From contig JAFZWV010000003.1 of the NCBI GenBank assembly GCA_017617035.1, positions 27,179 through 91,178 on the forward strand: a DNA stretch of 64,000 nt. Reading direction: 5' to 3'. The notes beneath the pieces were generated by a model, which had not been told where the DNA came from, ran no database searches, and worked only from the letters and a program-made list of their open reading frames with translations. Made by a program: the position numbers and the translations under genes. Numbering within the stretch: position 1 is the first letter of the stretch; each line of letters starts with the position of its first letter. The stretch is from Bacteroidales bacterium (GTDB lineage: Bacteria; Bacteroidota; Bacteroidia; Bacteroidales; UBA932). This document shows, in pieces, positions 32,406-42,000 of the stretch.

Positions 32406-33761
32406 TTAAACGAGGCCCTGGTCCATCATCGCAGTCGCGACTTTCATGAAGCCTGCGACATTGGCTCCGCGGACGTAGTCGATATAGCCGTCGGGATCCG
32501 TACCATACTTGAGACAGTTGGCATGGATGTCCGACATGATGCGGCGCAGATAGTTGTCTACCTCCTCGGCTGTCCATTTCTGGCGCATGGAGTTCTGGCT
32601 CATTTCGAGGCCTGAGGTCGCCACGCCACCTGCGTTGGATGCCTTGCCGGGCGAATAGAGCAGCTTGTGCTTCTTGAAGATTTCGATTGCCTCTGGAGTG
32701 CTGGGCATGTTCGCGCCCTCTGCGACACACCAGCAGCCGTTGTCTACGAGCGCCTGGGCATCGGCCTTTTCGATTTCGTTCTGGGTCGCGCAAGGCAGGG
32801 CGATATCGCACTTGATGCGCCATGGCCGCTCGCCGGGATAGTAGGTGGCGGTAGGATATTTCTCAGCGTACTCCTTGATTCGGCCGCGCTTGACGTTCTT
32901 CAGGAAGAGAACGTATTCGAGCTTCTCTTCGTTGAGGCCGTCGGGGTCATAGACGAAGCCGTCGCTATCGGAAAGGGTGACGACCTTGGCCCCGAGGCGC
33001 ATGGCTTTCTGGGCTGCATACTGAGCAACGTTGCCCGCGCCGGAGACGAGGACCGTCTGGCCCTTGAAGCTCTTACCGCGGGTGGCGAGCATCTGCTCGG
33101 CGAAGTAGCAAAGACCATAGCCTGTCGCTTCCGGCCTGATGAGGCTGCCGCCCCAAGTCTGGCCCTTACCGGTCAGCGTTCCGGTGAATTCGTCGCGCAG
33201 GCGCTTGTACTGGCCGAACATGAAACCGATTTCGCGGCCGCCGACTCCGATATCGCCCGCGGGGACGTCGGTATCAGGGCCGATATGGCGCTGGAGCTCG
33301 GTCATGAAGCTCTGGCAGAAGCGCATCACCTCGGCGTCTGACTTGCCGCGGGGGCTGAAGTCCGAGCCGCCCTTTGCTCCGCCCATCGGGAGGGTTGTCA
33401 GCGCGTTCTTGAAGGTCTGTTCGAAAGCGAGGAACTTCATGATGGAGAGGTTCACGCTGGCGTGGAAGCGGATGCCGCCCTTGTAAGGGCCGATCGCGCT
33501 GTTCATCTGGACACGGAAGCCACGGTTGATGCGGACTTCGCCTTCGTCGTCCATCCATGGCACGCGGAACATGATCACGCGCTCGGGTTCGACCATCCTT
33601 TCCATGATCTTGGCATCAAGTAAATGGGGGTAGGCCTCGAGGGTCGGAGCGACCGCCTCAAGAACTTCCTTGACTGCCTGATGGAACTCTGATTCTCTCG
33701 GGTTCTTGGCGATTAACTCCGCCATGAACTCCTTGACATACTTCTCGGTAAACGCTGACAT
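32406..33761 (-). CDS. gdhA: NADP-type glutamate dehydrogenase
   Basis: Hexameric glutamate dehydrogenase, 451 aa, assimilating ammonia into 2-oxoglutarate. Conserved blocks are GPYKGGIRFH, the catalytic-lysine region MGGAKGGSDF, PAGDIGVGGREIGFM, and the Rossmann VLVSGAGNVAQYAAQK. The GDH I length and sequence favour NADP(H). It heads a minus-strand operon with the kinase-fold and phosphatase genes. It is divergent from a nitroreductase gene across 61 bp. Confidence 0.96.
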   Translation of the reverse strand: MSAFTEKYVKEFMAELIAKNPRESEFHQAVKEVLEAVAPTLEAYPHLLDAKIMERMVEPERVIMFRVPWMDDEGEVRINRGFRVQMNSAIGPYKGGIRFHASVNLSIMKFLAFEQTFKNALTTLPMGGAKGGSDFSPRGKSDAEVMRFCQSFMTELQRHIGPDTDVPAGDIGVGGREIGFMFGQYKRLRDEFTGTLTGKGQTWGGSLIRPEATGYGLCYFAEQMLATRGKSFKGQTVLVSGAGNVAQYAAQKAMRLGAKVVTLSDSDGFVYDPDGLNEEKLEYVLFLKNVKRGRIKEYAEKYPTATYYPGERPWRIKCDIALPCATQNEIEKADAQALVDNGCWCVAEGANMPSTPEAIEIFKKHKLLYSPGKASNAGGVATSGLEMSQNSMRQKWTAEEVDNYLRRIMSDIHANCLKYGTDPDGYIDYVRGANVAGFMKVATAMMDQGLV

Positions 33762-33789
33762 AACTATGTATTTTTGATAAAGCCAATTT

Positions 33790-33797
33790 CAAATATA
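33790..33797 (-). promoter_or_regulatory. -7 element of gdhA promoter
   Basis: TATATTTG fits TAnnTTTG and ends exactly 28 nt before the gdhA ATG. Confidence 0.6.
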
Positions 33798-33809
33798 CGC
33801 AATTATTCC

Positions 33810-33817
33810 TAACTTTG
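33810..33817 (+). promoter_or_regulatory. -7 element of the second nitroreductase promoter
   Basis: TAACTTTG fits TAnnTTTG and ends 5 nt before the ATG at 33823. It lies 12 bp from the opposing gdhA element. Confidence 0.6.
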
Positions 33818-33822
33818 ACGCC

Positions 33823-34449
33823 ATGGCAGACAATTATCTGGAGAAACGGCAGGAAGAGATTTCCCGCGCAGCGACAGTCTCTAACAGGCCTTCGTTAGAG
33901 ACCCTTATCAGGCGCAATCGCAGCGTCAGGGGCTATGACCAGTCATATGTGGTCCACGAAAGGCAGCTCAAGGCGATGGTGGCCGTAAATCCCAAGGTCG
34001 CTTCGTCGGTTAATCAGCAGGCTCTTAGGTTCCATCTGGTCACTAAAGGCCCCGAAGCCGACGAGGTTAACCGTCACATCAAGATGGGTCGCGCCCTTCC
34101 CGAACTTCACCTGCCCTTCCCGGGGACCGAACCGGAGGCTTTCATTGTTGTCTGCACTACCAAGCCGGAGAATCCCGGACTGTTGATCGATCTTGGGATC
34201 TCGGTCCAGACCATGCTCCTCAAGGCCGTGGATCTTGGGCTTAACGGATTGATTATCCGTAATTTCGACCATGCTGCGCTGCAGGCCGGCCTGGGCCTTC
34301 CGCTCGAGCCTATTTGCGTTGTTGCCGTCGGAAAGAGCGCCGAGAAAATCGAACTGGTCGAGATTTCGGCCGAGGAATCCATCAAGTATTATCGCAAGGA
34401 CGGAATTCACTACGTCCCGAAAATCAGAGTCGAAGACATTATTATTTAG
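33823..34449 (+). CDS. Nitroreductase-family FMN protein
   Basis: A 208-aa nitroreductase. The motif LIRRNRSVRGYDQS near residue 28 is the FMN-phosphate region, and ASSVNQQALRFHLV follows at the usual distance. A second FMN segment lies near KAVDLGLNGLIIRNFD. A short charged N-terminal helix precedes it. The substrate is unknown. The aminotransferase begins 2 nt after the stop, so the two are one transcription unit, divergent from gdhA. Confidence 0.85.
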   Translation: MADNYLEKRQEEISRAATVSNRPSLETLIRRNRSVRGYDQSYVVHERQLKAMVAVNPKVASSVNQQALRFHLVTKGPEADEVNRHIKMGRALPELHLPFPGTEPEAFIVVCTTKPENPGLLIDLGISVQTMLLKAVDLGLNGLIIRNFDHAALQAGLGLPLEPICVVAVGKSAEKIELVEISAEESIKYYRKDGIHYVPKIRVEDIII

Positions 34450-34451
34450 AT

Positions 34452-35657
34452 ATGCAGATTTCGCAAAGAGCTGAAAACATGCCGAGCTCGCCTATACGCA
34501 AGCTCGCAAAATATGCCGACGCCGCAAAGCGCAACGGCATCCATGTCTACCATCTCAACATTGGCCAGCCAGATATCAAGACCCCGGAATGTGCGCTCGA
34601 AGCAGTAAAGCACATCGACCGTTCGATTCTGGAGTACAGCCCTTCCCAGGGTTACAAGGGCCTGCGCACCAAGATGGTCAGCTACTATGCCAACTACGGC
34701 ATCGACCTGAGCCCAGACGAGATTATCATCACCACAGGAGGCTCCGAGGCTGTGATGTTTGCATATATGGCCTGTCTCAACCCGGGCGACGAAATCATAG
34801 TCACCGACCCTTCGTATGCCAACTACATGGCCTTTGCCATCAGCTGCGGAGCTGTTGTCAAATCGGTAAAAACCTCAATCGAGGACGGCTTCAAACTCCC
34901 TCCTATGGAGAAGTTCGAGGAGCAGATTACCGAAAAGACCAAGGCCATACTCATCTGCAACCCCAACAACCCCACGGGCTACCTTTATAGTAAGAAGGAA
35001 ATGCTTCGCCTGCGCGATTTGGTGAAGAAATACAACCTGTATCTGTTCAGCGACGAAGTTTATCGCGAATTCATCTATACTAAGGCCCCTTATATCAGCG
35101 CCTGCCACCTCGAAGGGATAGAGGAGAACGTCGTTCTGATCGACTCTGTCAGTAAGCGCTACAGCGAGTGCGGTATCCGCATCGGAGCGCTCATTACCAA
35201 GAACAAGGCGGTACGCGAGGCTGTCATGAAGTTCTGCCAGGCGCGCCTCAGCCCGCCTCTCATTGGTCAGATTATCGCCGAGGCCAGCCTCTCTACTCCG
35301 CAGGAATATATGGACGAAGTCTACGACGAGTATCTAAGTCGCCGTAACTTCCTTATCAACGGTCTGAATAAAATCCCTGGTGTGTATTCTCCAACCCCTA
35401 TGGGAGCATTCTACACTATGGTCCAGCTCCCGGTCGACGACGCCGAGAAGTTCTGCATGTGGTGTCTGACAGATTTCAGCTACGAAGGCCAGACTGTAAT
35501 GATGGCTCCGGGCTCTGGCTTCTACACCGATCCCGCAGAAGGACGCAATCAGGTCCGTATGGCTTATGTGCTGAACAAAGAAGACCTTGGCAAAGCACTC
35601 TTAGTGCTGGCTAAAGCTCTGGAAGAGTACAATCGACAGTCTCAAGCAACGGACTAA
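34452..35657 (+). CDS. Class I/II pyridoxal-phosphate aminotransferase
   Basis: A 401-aa fold-type I aminotransferase of the aspartate/aromatic AspC-like group. It has HLNIGQPDIKTP near the N-terminus, TTGGSEAVMFAYMA, NPNNPTGYLY, and the Schiff-base lysine in DSVSKRYSECGIRIG. The start MQISQRAENMPSSPIRKL is chosen because it follows the nitroreductase stop by 2 nt; the frame is open upstream inside that gene. The amino donor and acceptor are not readable. The last 47 bp overlap the YiiX-like gene on the other strand. Confidence 0.9.
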   Translation: MQISQRAENMPSSPIRKLAKYADAAKRNGIHVYHLNIGQPDIKTPECALEAVKHIDRSILEYSPSQGYKGLRTKMVSYYANYGIDLSPDEIIITTGGSEAVMFAYMACLNPGDEIIVTDPSYANYMAFAISCGAVVKSVKTSIEDGFKLPPMEKFEEQITEKTKAILICNPNNPTGYLYSKKEMLRLRDLVKKYNLYLFSDEVYREFIYTKAPYISACHLEGIEENVVLIDSVSKRYSECGIRIGALITKNKAVREAVMKFCQARLSPPLIGQIIAEASLSTPQEYMDEVYDEYLSRRNFLINGLNKIPGVYSPTPMGAFYTMVQLPVDDAEKFCMWCLTDFSYEGQTVMMAPGSGFYTDPAEGRNQVRMAYVLNKEDLGKALLVLAKALEEYNRQSQATD

Positions 35658-36270
35658 CCGACATATCCTGAGGATTTGTTCCGGGTTCGTCCTGGGGAAC
35701 ATCCATACCGAGAAGAGCGAAGAGCTGCGTCCAATAGACCGGTATTTCGCCCTTTTCGTTTTTCCAGTTCATGGGTTTCTGCTCGAACAGATATTCGTTG
35801 TTGGGGCCAAGATAGCTATCCCTTACAAGTTCAGAGCAGTAGAGGGCCCCGTTGTCAGGAAGGAAGCACATATCGTATGGCTGACCGCAGAAAGACTTTG
35901 CCTTTTTGATCCATTCGGCCGCCAGTCGATTGTCTTTCAACCTTTTGACGATATAGACCGGCTGTTTCCCGTCCTTCAGGGTAAATTGTTTGCGCAAAGT
36001 ATCCAGAGGGTGTCTGTCGACCCCGTATTTGATTGTAGCGTCTATCACATAGGGACCGTCTTCGGCTACATCTATTATGGCTATATGGATGAGATTGAGC
36101 TGTCCGTCGCCAGTTGCTGCGGAAATAGCTCCGTCCATCTCGTCTTCAGCAATCGAATAATCTCCGGGAATACCGACAAAAAGGAGGTCTCCCGTTTGCA
36201 GACTATCATTGGAAGGCGTGCATGCGACTGCAGTCAGCGCCGCCATTAACAGAATGATAACGCGTTTCAT
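35611..36270 (-). CDS. YiiX/C92-type NlpC/P60-like cysteine hydrolase, lipoprotein
   Basis: A 219-aa exported protein with lipobox VAC at MKRVIILLMAALTAVAC (Cys17). The papain-like fold begins QTGDLLFVGIPGD. A histidine in NLIHIAII and the cysteine in GALYCSELVRDSY match the circularly permuted NlpC/P60 (YebB/YiiX) arrangement. It probably cleaves an amide bond in peptidoglycan or in lipids, but the substrate is unknown. The frame is open 174 nt upstream, but the signal peptide fixes the start. Last gene of the TPR-yebC-rfbB operon (38-nt gap), overlapping the convergent aminotransferase by 47 bp. Confidence 0.82.
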   Translation of the reverse strand: MKRVIILLMAALTAVACTPSNDSLQTGDLLFVGIPGDYSIAEDEMDGAISAATGDGQLNLIHIAIIDVAEDGPYVIDATIKYGVDRHPLDTLRKQFTLKDGKQPVYIVKRLKDNRLAAEWIKKAKSFCGQPYDMCFLPDNGALYCSELVRDSYLGPNNEYLFEQKPMNWKNEKGEIPVYWTQLFALLGMDVPQDEPGTNPQDMSVSPLLETVDCTLPEL

Positions 36271-36308
36271 ATCCTCAAAGAATGGCGGGACCTTCCGCAA
36301 AATAGGTC

Positions 36309-37442
36309 CTACCTCCCCTTGTACATATCCTCGTAGTACTTCTGGTAGTCTCCGGAGGTGACGTTGTCCATCCAGGCCTGGTTCTCCAGGTACCACTTGA
36401 CTGTCTTCTCGATACCTTCTTCGAACTGGAGCGAAGGCTCCCAACCGAGCTCGCGCTGGAGCTTCGATGAGTCAATGGCGTAACGAAGGTCGTGTCCTGC
36501 GCGGTCCGTCACATAAGTGATGAGGTCCATGTCTGCACCCTCGGGACGGCCAAGAAGACGATCGACAGTATTGATCAACACCTTGATGATATCGATATTC
36601 TTCCACTCGTTGAAACCGCCGATGTTATATGTTTCGGCGACGCGTCCTTCGTGGAAAATCAAATCGATGGCGCGGGCGTGATCTTCGACATAAAGCCAGT
36701 CGCGGACATTCTCACCCTTTCCGTATACCGGCAGAGGTTTGCGATGCCTGATATTGTTGATAAACAGAGGGATGAGTTTCTCGGGGAACTGGTAAGGACC
36801 GTAGTTGTTCGAGCAGTTGGTCACGATAGTCGGCATACCGAAAGTATCGTGGAACGCACGGACGAAGTGATCAGACGAAGCCTTTGCCGCAGAATATGGT
36901 GAGTGCGGCTGATACTTAAGATCCTCAGTGAAGAACTTCTCTCCATATGCGAGATGATGCTTGCCCGAAGATGCCTTGGTTGTAAACGGAGGCTCGATTC
37001 CTTCCGGATGGGTCATCTCAAGAGCGCCGTAGACCTCATCAGTACTGATATGGTAAAAACGCTTGCCGTCCCAATTGCCGTCCCAGTATGCTTTTGCGGC
37101 CTGAAGCAACGACAGGGTTCCCATCACGTTGGTCTGGGCAAAGGTGAACGGGTCCTTGATCGAGCGGTCTACATGGGACTCGGCAGCCAGATGGATAATG
37201 CCGTCGACATGCTCTTCCTGCATCAACTTAAGCACTCCCTCGAAATCGCAGATGTCCATCTTGACAAAGCGGTAATTGGGCTTGCTCTCGATATCGCGGA
37301 GATTCGCCAGATTTCCGGCGTAGGTTAGCTTATCGAGGTTGATGATGCGGTAGTCCGGATACTTGTTCACGAACAAACGCACGACATGCGAGCCGATAAA
37401 GCCGGCTCCGCCAGTGATGATGATGGTCCTTTTATATTGCAT
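36309..37442 (-). CDS. rfbB: dTDP-glucose 4,6-dehydratase
   Basis: Second enzyme of dTDP-rhamnose and related deoxysugar synthesis, 377 aa. The Rossmann motif ITGGAGFIGSHVV is at the N-terminus, catalytic STDEVYG lies near residue 133, and YSAAKASSDHF gives the Tyr-x3-Lys pair. The start MQYKRTIIITGG is 4 codons after a less likely ATG. No rfbA, C or D genes are adjacent, so the pathway is split in this genome. It lies between yebC and the YiiX-like gene. Confidence 0.95.
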   Translation of the reverse strand: MQYKRTIIITGGAGFIGSHVVRLFVNKYPDYRIINLDKLTYAGNLANLRDIESKPNYRFVKMDICDFEGVLKLMQEEHVDGIIHLAAESHVDRSIKDPFTFAQTNVMGTLSLLQAAKAYWDGNWDGKRFYHISTDEVYGALEMTHPEGIEPPFTTKASSGKHHLAYGEKFFTEDLKYQPHSPYSAAKASSDHFVRAFHDTFGMPTIVTNCSNNYGPYQFPEKLIPLFINNIRHRKPLPVYGKGENVRDWLYVEDHARAIDLIFHEGRVAETYNIGGFNEWKNIDIIKVLINTVDRLLGRPEGADMDLITYVTDRAGHDLRYAIDSSKLQRELGWEPSLQFEEGIEKTVKWYLENQAWMDNVTSGDYQKYYEDMYKGR

Positions 37443-37469
37443 ATGTGGTCTCAAAAAAAGGAAACCGGC

Positions 37470-38222
37470 CTATTCGTCAGCCGGTTTCATTGTGGTGTAA
37501 ACGTTGGTGACGTCCTCGTCGTCTTCGAGCAAACCCGTAAGTTTGTCGAGGGTGGCGCGCTGCTCGGGAGTGACATCCTTCAGATCCACGTTGGGGATCT
37601 GCTCAAAGCCTCCGGAAATCAGCTCATAGCCGTTTTCCTCTATGTACTTCTGGATTGAGCCGTAGGATGTAGGATCACCGTAGATGCAGATGACCTTGGT
37701 TTCGTTGTCGTCTTTATCGACCTCAACCTGCTCGAAGAGTTCCTCTACACCGTAGTCGATGAGTTCGAGTTCAAGCTCCTCAAGGTCAACGCCTTCTTTC
37801 TCCTTTACGCGGAAGGTGCACTTCCTGTCGAACATAAAGGCCACGCTTCCGTTGGTACCGAGCGAGCCGCCGCATTTGTTGAAATAGCTGCGGACATTTG
37901 CTACGGTGCGGGTATTATTGTCAGTAGCGGTCTCCACCAGATAAGCGATACCGAAAGGACCGAATCCTTCGTAGATAATCTCCTTGAAGTCTCCCTGCTT
38001 GCTTTCTGTCGCCTTCTTGATGGCGCGCTCGATGTTCTCCTTAGGCATCTGCTCAGCACGAGCCTCTGCCATAAGAGCACGCAGACGGGGGTTACCGGTG
38101 ACATCAGGACCGCCCTGCTTGACGGCGATGGTGATTTCCTTACCAAGTTTGGTGAAGGTGCGGGCCATGTGGCCCCATCTCTTCAACTTACGCTCCTTGC
38201 GGAACTCAAAAGCTCTTCCCAT
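37470..38222 (-). CDS. YebC/PmpR-family protein
   Basis: A 250-aa YebC-family protein. The N-terminus KRWGHMARTFTKLGKEITIA is diagnostic, followed by PRLRALMAEARAEQMPKENIERAI and YEGFGPFGIAYLVE. Family members have been described as DNA-binding regulators and, more recently, as factors that relieve ribosome stalling at proline stretches; which applies is not visible. It starts 5 nt after the TPR gene. Confidence 0.93.
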   Translation of the reverse strand: MGRAFEFRKERKLKRWGHMARTFTKLGKEITIAVKQGGPDVTGNPRLRALMAEARAEQMPKENIERAIKKATESKQGDFKEIIYEGFGPFGIAYLVETATDNNTRTVANVRSYFNKCGGSLGTNGSVAFMFDRKCTFRVKEKEGVDLEELELELIDYGVEELFEQVEVDKDDNETKVICIYGDPTSYGSIQKYIEENGYELISGGFEQIPNVDLKDVTPEQRATLDKLTGLLEDDEDVTNVYTTMKPADE

Positions 38223-38227
38223 AGGAT

Positions 38228-38896
38228 TTATTTTGCGAGGTTGATGTATTTGTCGATCTCATATCCCTCAATGCTCTGGGGATATTTGTCCTGAACGGTC
38301 TCGAAAGCCTTGAGGGCCTTCTCCTTCTGACCAAGCTGGAGGTAAATCTGTCCGGCCTTGACGAGATAGGCGGCGGTGAACATATTGTCTGCCTTGGCAG
38401 CGGCTTTCTCATAGCAGCCGACAGCCTTTGTATAGTCCTCGAGAGCTGCGTAGCAGTCGCCCTGAAGGGCAAGAGCGCGGGCAGCGAGGATAGGATCCTT
38501 TCCGTTGTACTTCTTGAGATAGCTGAGGGCTTCCTCCCAGTTTCCGAGCTGTGCGTTGCAAACACCGGCGTAGAGATAAACGGCTTTTCCCGCCTTTGCG
38601 CCGTACTGGTCGATGATGTCTGCGAAACCGAGGTTGTTTCCGTCTCCCTGGAGAGCGAGCTCGAACTCACCCTGCTGGAAACTCATCTCAGCGGGGAATG
38701 CCGCTTCCTGAGCATGTCTTGCTGCGGGAGCGTAGATGAACTTGCTGTAACCGAGGATAAGGAGACCCACTGCGAGCACACAGATAATCACGCCCCAGAT
38801 GGTTTTTTTGTTTGCATTGTAAAACTCTTCTGTCTTGGAGATGGTTGCTACCACTTCCTCCTGCTGGAGTTTTTCGTTTTTCTTGTTAGTTGCCAT
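38228..38896 (-). CDS. Membrane-anchored TPR protein (YfgM-like topology)
   Basis: A 222-aa protein with a charged cytoplasmic N-terminus, one membrane helix (TIWGVIICVLAVGLLILGYS, about residues 32-51), and tetratricopeptide repeats outside. TPR signatures include YAGVCNAQLGNWEEALSYL, ALQGDCYAALEDYTKAVGCY and YLQLGQKEKALKAF. The layout resembles YfgM/AncA proteins that attach to the Sec translocon or periplasmic chaperones. It is the first gene of a minus-strand operon with yebC, rfbB and the YiiX-like gene. Confidence 0.82.
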   Translation of the reverse strand: MATNKKNEKLQQEEVVATISKTEEFYNANKKTIWGVIICVLAVGLLILGYSKFIYAPAARHAQEAAFPAEMSFQQGEFELALQGDGNNLGFADIIDQYGAKAGKAVYLYAGVCNAQLGNWEEALSYLKKYNGKDPILAARALALQGDCYAALEDYTKAVGCYEKAAAKADNMFTAAYLVKAGQIYLQLGQKEKALKAFETVQDKYPQSIEGYEIDKYINLAK

Positions 38897-38930
38897 ATTG
38901 ATGTTAATTAATTTTCGTTCTTGCAGCCGA

Positions 38931-38938
38931 CAAAAATA
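38931..38938 (-). promoter_or_regulatory. -7 element of the TPR-yebC-rfbB operon
   Basis: TATTTTTG on the minus strand fits TAnnTTTG and ends 34 nt before the ATG at 38896. Confidence 0.5.
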
Positions 38939-38954
38939 CGGATTTCCCTGAAAT

Positions 38955-38985
38955 TTTGCAATAAGGACACAATTTGATATATTTG
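38955..38985 (+). promoter_or_regulatory. Promoter of the tricorn-like protease operon
   Basis: TTTG at 38955-38958 and TATATTTG at 38978-38985 are separated by 19 nt, a full match to the Bacteroidota -33/-7 arrangement. The -7 element ends exactly 28 nt before the ATG. Confidence 0.7.
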
Positions 38986-39013
38986 TAGAGTTGGATTAGA
39001 AATTCTACCATAT

Positions 39014-42000
39014 ATGAAACGCGTATTTACAATCTTCGCGGCTGCTATTCTGTCTGTAGCCGTATTCGCACAAGACAATCCCCTCTGGCTCCGCAAGAGC
39101 GCCATCTCCCCCGACGGTCAGACCCTGGCCTTCAGTTACCAGGGCGACATCTTCACCGTCCCCAGCGCCGGCGGCCAGGCTAAACAGATTACTGCCAACG
39201 CCGCCTACGACTCCGATCCTCTCTGGACTCCAGACGGCAAGCAGATTGTTTTCAGTTCGATGCGCGAACTTTCTAAAGACATCTGGATTGTCCCCGCAGA
39301 GGGCGGACAGGCCAAGCGCCTGACGACCTACCCTGGTGGCGAGACTCCCCTTGCAGTATCGGAAGACGGCCTTGTGTATTTCTACGCGACAATTCAGCCG
39401 GATCCGGCCTACGACGGCTTCCCCGGAGATCCCCAGGTCTACACGGTCAGCATCAAGACAGGAAAGGTTACTCTCGTAACTCCGGTGACCATGTCAAGCC
39501 TCTCGGTCAACTCCAACGGCATAATCATCTACGAAGATTATAAAGGCTACGAAGATCCTCTTCGCAAGCATCATACCTCGTCGGTCACCCGCGATATCTG
39601 GAAGTACCTCCCCAAGAAAAACCAGTATCAGAAACTGACCACCTTCGAGGGCGAAGACCGCAACCCCGTTTTCACCAAAGACGGCCGCGAGTTCTACTAT
39701 CTCAGCGAGAAGGGCGGCAACTTCAATGTATGGCATTCCGTCCTCTCGGCTCCCGAAGCCGTGAACCAGATCACGGACCTCCCGACCCATCCCGTCAGGA
39801 ACCTTTCGATCTCGCAGACCGGAGTCCTCGCCTTCTCCTACAACGGTGAGCTCTATACCTGCGTACCCGGCGAGAAGCCCGTCAAGGTCGTCATCACTAT
39901 CCGTAAAGACACCAACGAGCGCGAGAAGATCCTCAGAAACATCTCCGACGGCGCCTCCGACCTGGCGGTCAGCCCCAACGGCAAGGAAATCGCTATCGTA
40001 GCCCATGGCGATGTCTATGTAATCGCCCCCGACCAGAAAGCGACACGCCGCATCACCAACACTCCCGAGCAGGAGCGCGGAGTGAGCTTCGGCGAAGAGG
40101 GCAAGTCGATCTACTATGCCGCCGAACGCGACGGCGAGTGGGCCATCTGGAAGACAGAACTGGTCCGCAAGGAAGACAAATATTTCACTTTCAGCTACGA
40201 AACCAAAGAAAGCCGCTTTACCAAGAAAGGCCAGACCTGCTTCCAGCCTCAGGTATCCCCCGACGGAAAATGGGTAGCCTTCCTTCGTGACAGGACCGAG
40301 CTCGTCATCAAGAGCACCAGCGGCAGCAAGGAGAAATCTCTCCTCAAGGGCGCCAACTACTCCTATCAGGACGGCGACCAGGAATTCGAGTGGAGTCCCG
40401 ACAGCCGTTCGATACTCGTCAATTATCAGGCTAACGGCGGATGGAACAACCCCGACATCGCTCTCATCGATATCGAGAGCGGTAAGATTACCGACCTCAC
40501 CAACAGCGGCTACGGCGACGCCTCGTTCCGCTGGGCCCTCGGCGGCAAAGCCATGACCTGGATGTCCGACAAGCAGGGCTTCAGGAGCCACGGCAGCTGG
40601 GGCGCGGAAGACGATATCTATGTGATGTTCTTCGACAATAAGGCCCTCGCCGAGTTTATGCGCAGCAAAGAAGAGGAAAGCATTGCCAAACTCCTCGCTC
40701 CGGAACCCAAGAAAGACCCCAAGAAGGACAATAAGAAGGAAGAGAAGAAGGACACCACCAAGAAAGAGGAGCCTGTCATCGAACTCGACCTCTCGAACCT
40801 GGAAGACAAGTCTCTCCGCCTTACTCCATTCTCCAGCGGTTACGGCGACTATTACCTCACCGAAGACGGATCGAAGCTCTATTTCGTTCGCCGCGGCGAC
40901 AAAGGCCGGGATCTCTGCTGCCTCGACATCAAGGAACGCGATATCAAAGTCGTCAGGCCCGGTGCAGGCGGCCGACTCTTCCCGTCCAAGGATGGCAAAA
41001 CCATCTATATCCTCGGCCGTGGAATCAGCAAGCTCAGCACTGCAGGTGATAAGATTGAGCCGGTCAGCTTCAACAGCGAGTACGATTATCAACCCGCAGC
41101 CGAACGCGCCTACATCTTCAGCCACGCCTGGAAGCAGGTCGACGAAAAATTCTACGACAAGAATATCCATGGTCTCGACTGGGCGGCAATGAAGGCCAAC
41201 TACGAGAAGTTCCTCCCTTACATTACCAATAACTTCGATTTCCAGGACCTCCTCAGCGAAATGCTCGGCGAACTCAACGGATCCCACACCGGAGCCCGCT
41301 ACCGCACTCCCGGCCAGCTTAATGTCGGCTACCTCGGAGTTCTGTTCGATATGCAGTACAAGGGCAAGGGCCTGTCGATAGCCGAGATTCTCCCCGGAAG
41401 CGTACTTGCTCTGGCTGATCCCGAAATCAAGGCTGGAGACGTTATCCTCGCCGTAGACGGTAAGCCGATAGAAGAAGGTACCCCCTGGTACGAAGTCTTC
41501 CTCAACAAAGTTGGCGAGAGAATGCTCATCAAGGTCAAAAAGAACAAGCCCAAGGCTGAAGTCGAACTGTTCGTTACACCGTCCAGGTCGGAGGCCGAAG
41601 GCCTTTACAAGAGGTGGGTACGCCAGCGCGAAGAGATGGTAGCGAAGCTCTCCAACGGCCGTGTCGGTTATGTCCATGTCGAGGGCATGAATTCCGCGAG
41701 CTTCCGCGAGGTTTATTCCAGGGCTCTGGGCAAGTACCGCAACTGCGAAGCCCTCATCGTCGATACCCGTCACAACGGCGGCGGCTGGCTCCACGACGAT
41801 CTCGCCACCTTCCTCAGCGGCAAGGCCTACCTTGAATTCCGCCCGCGCGGACAGTACATCGGAACCGAGCCGTTCAACAAATGGACGAAGCCCAGCTGCG
41901 TTCTCGTCGGCGAAGACAACTACTCCGATGCCTGCGGCTTCCCTTATGTCTATCAGACCCTCGGAATCGGCAAACTCATCGGCGCCCCGGTACCCGGAAC

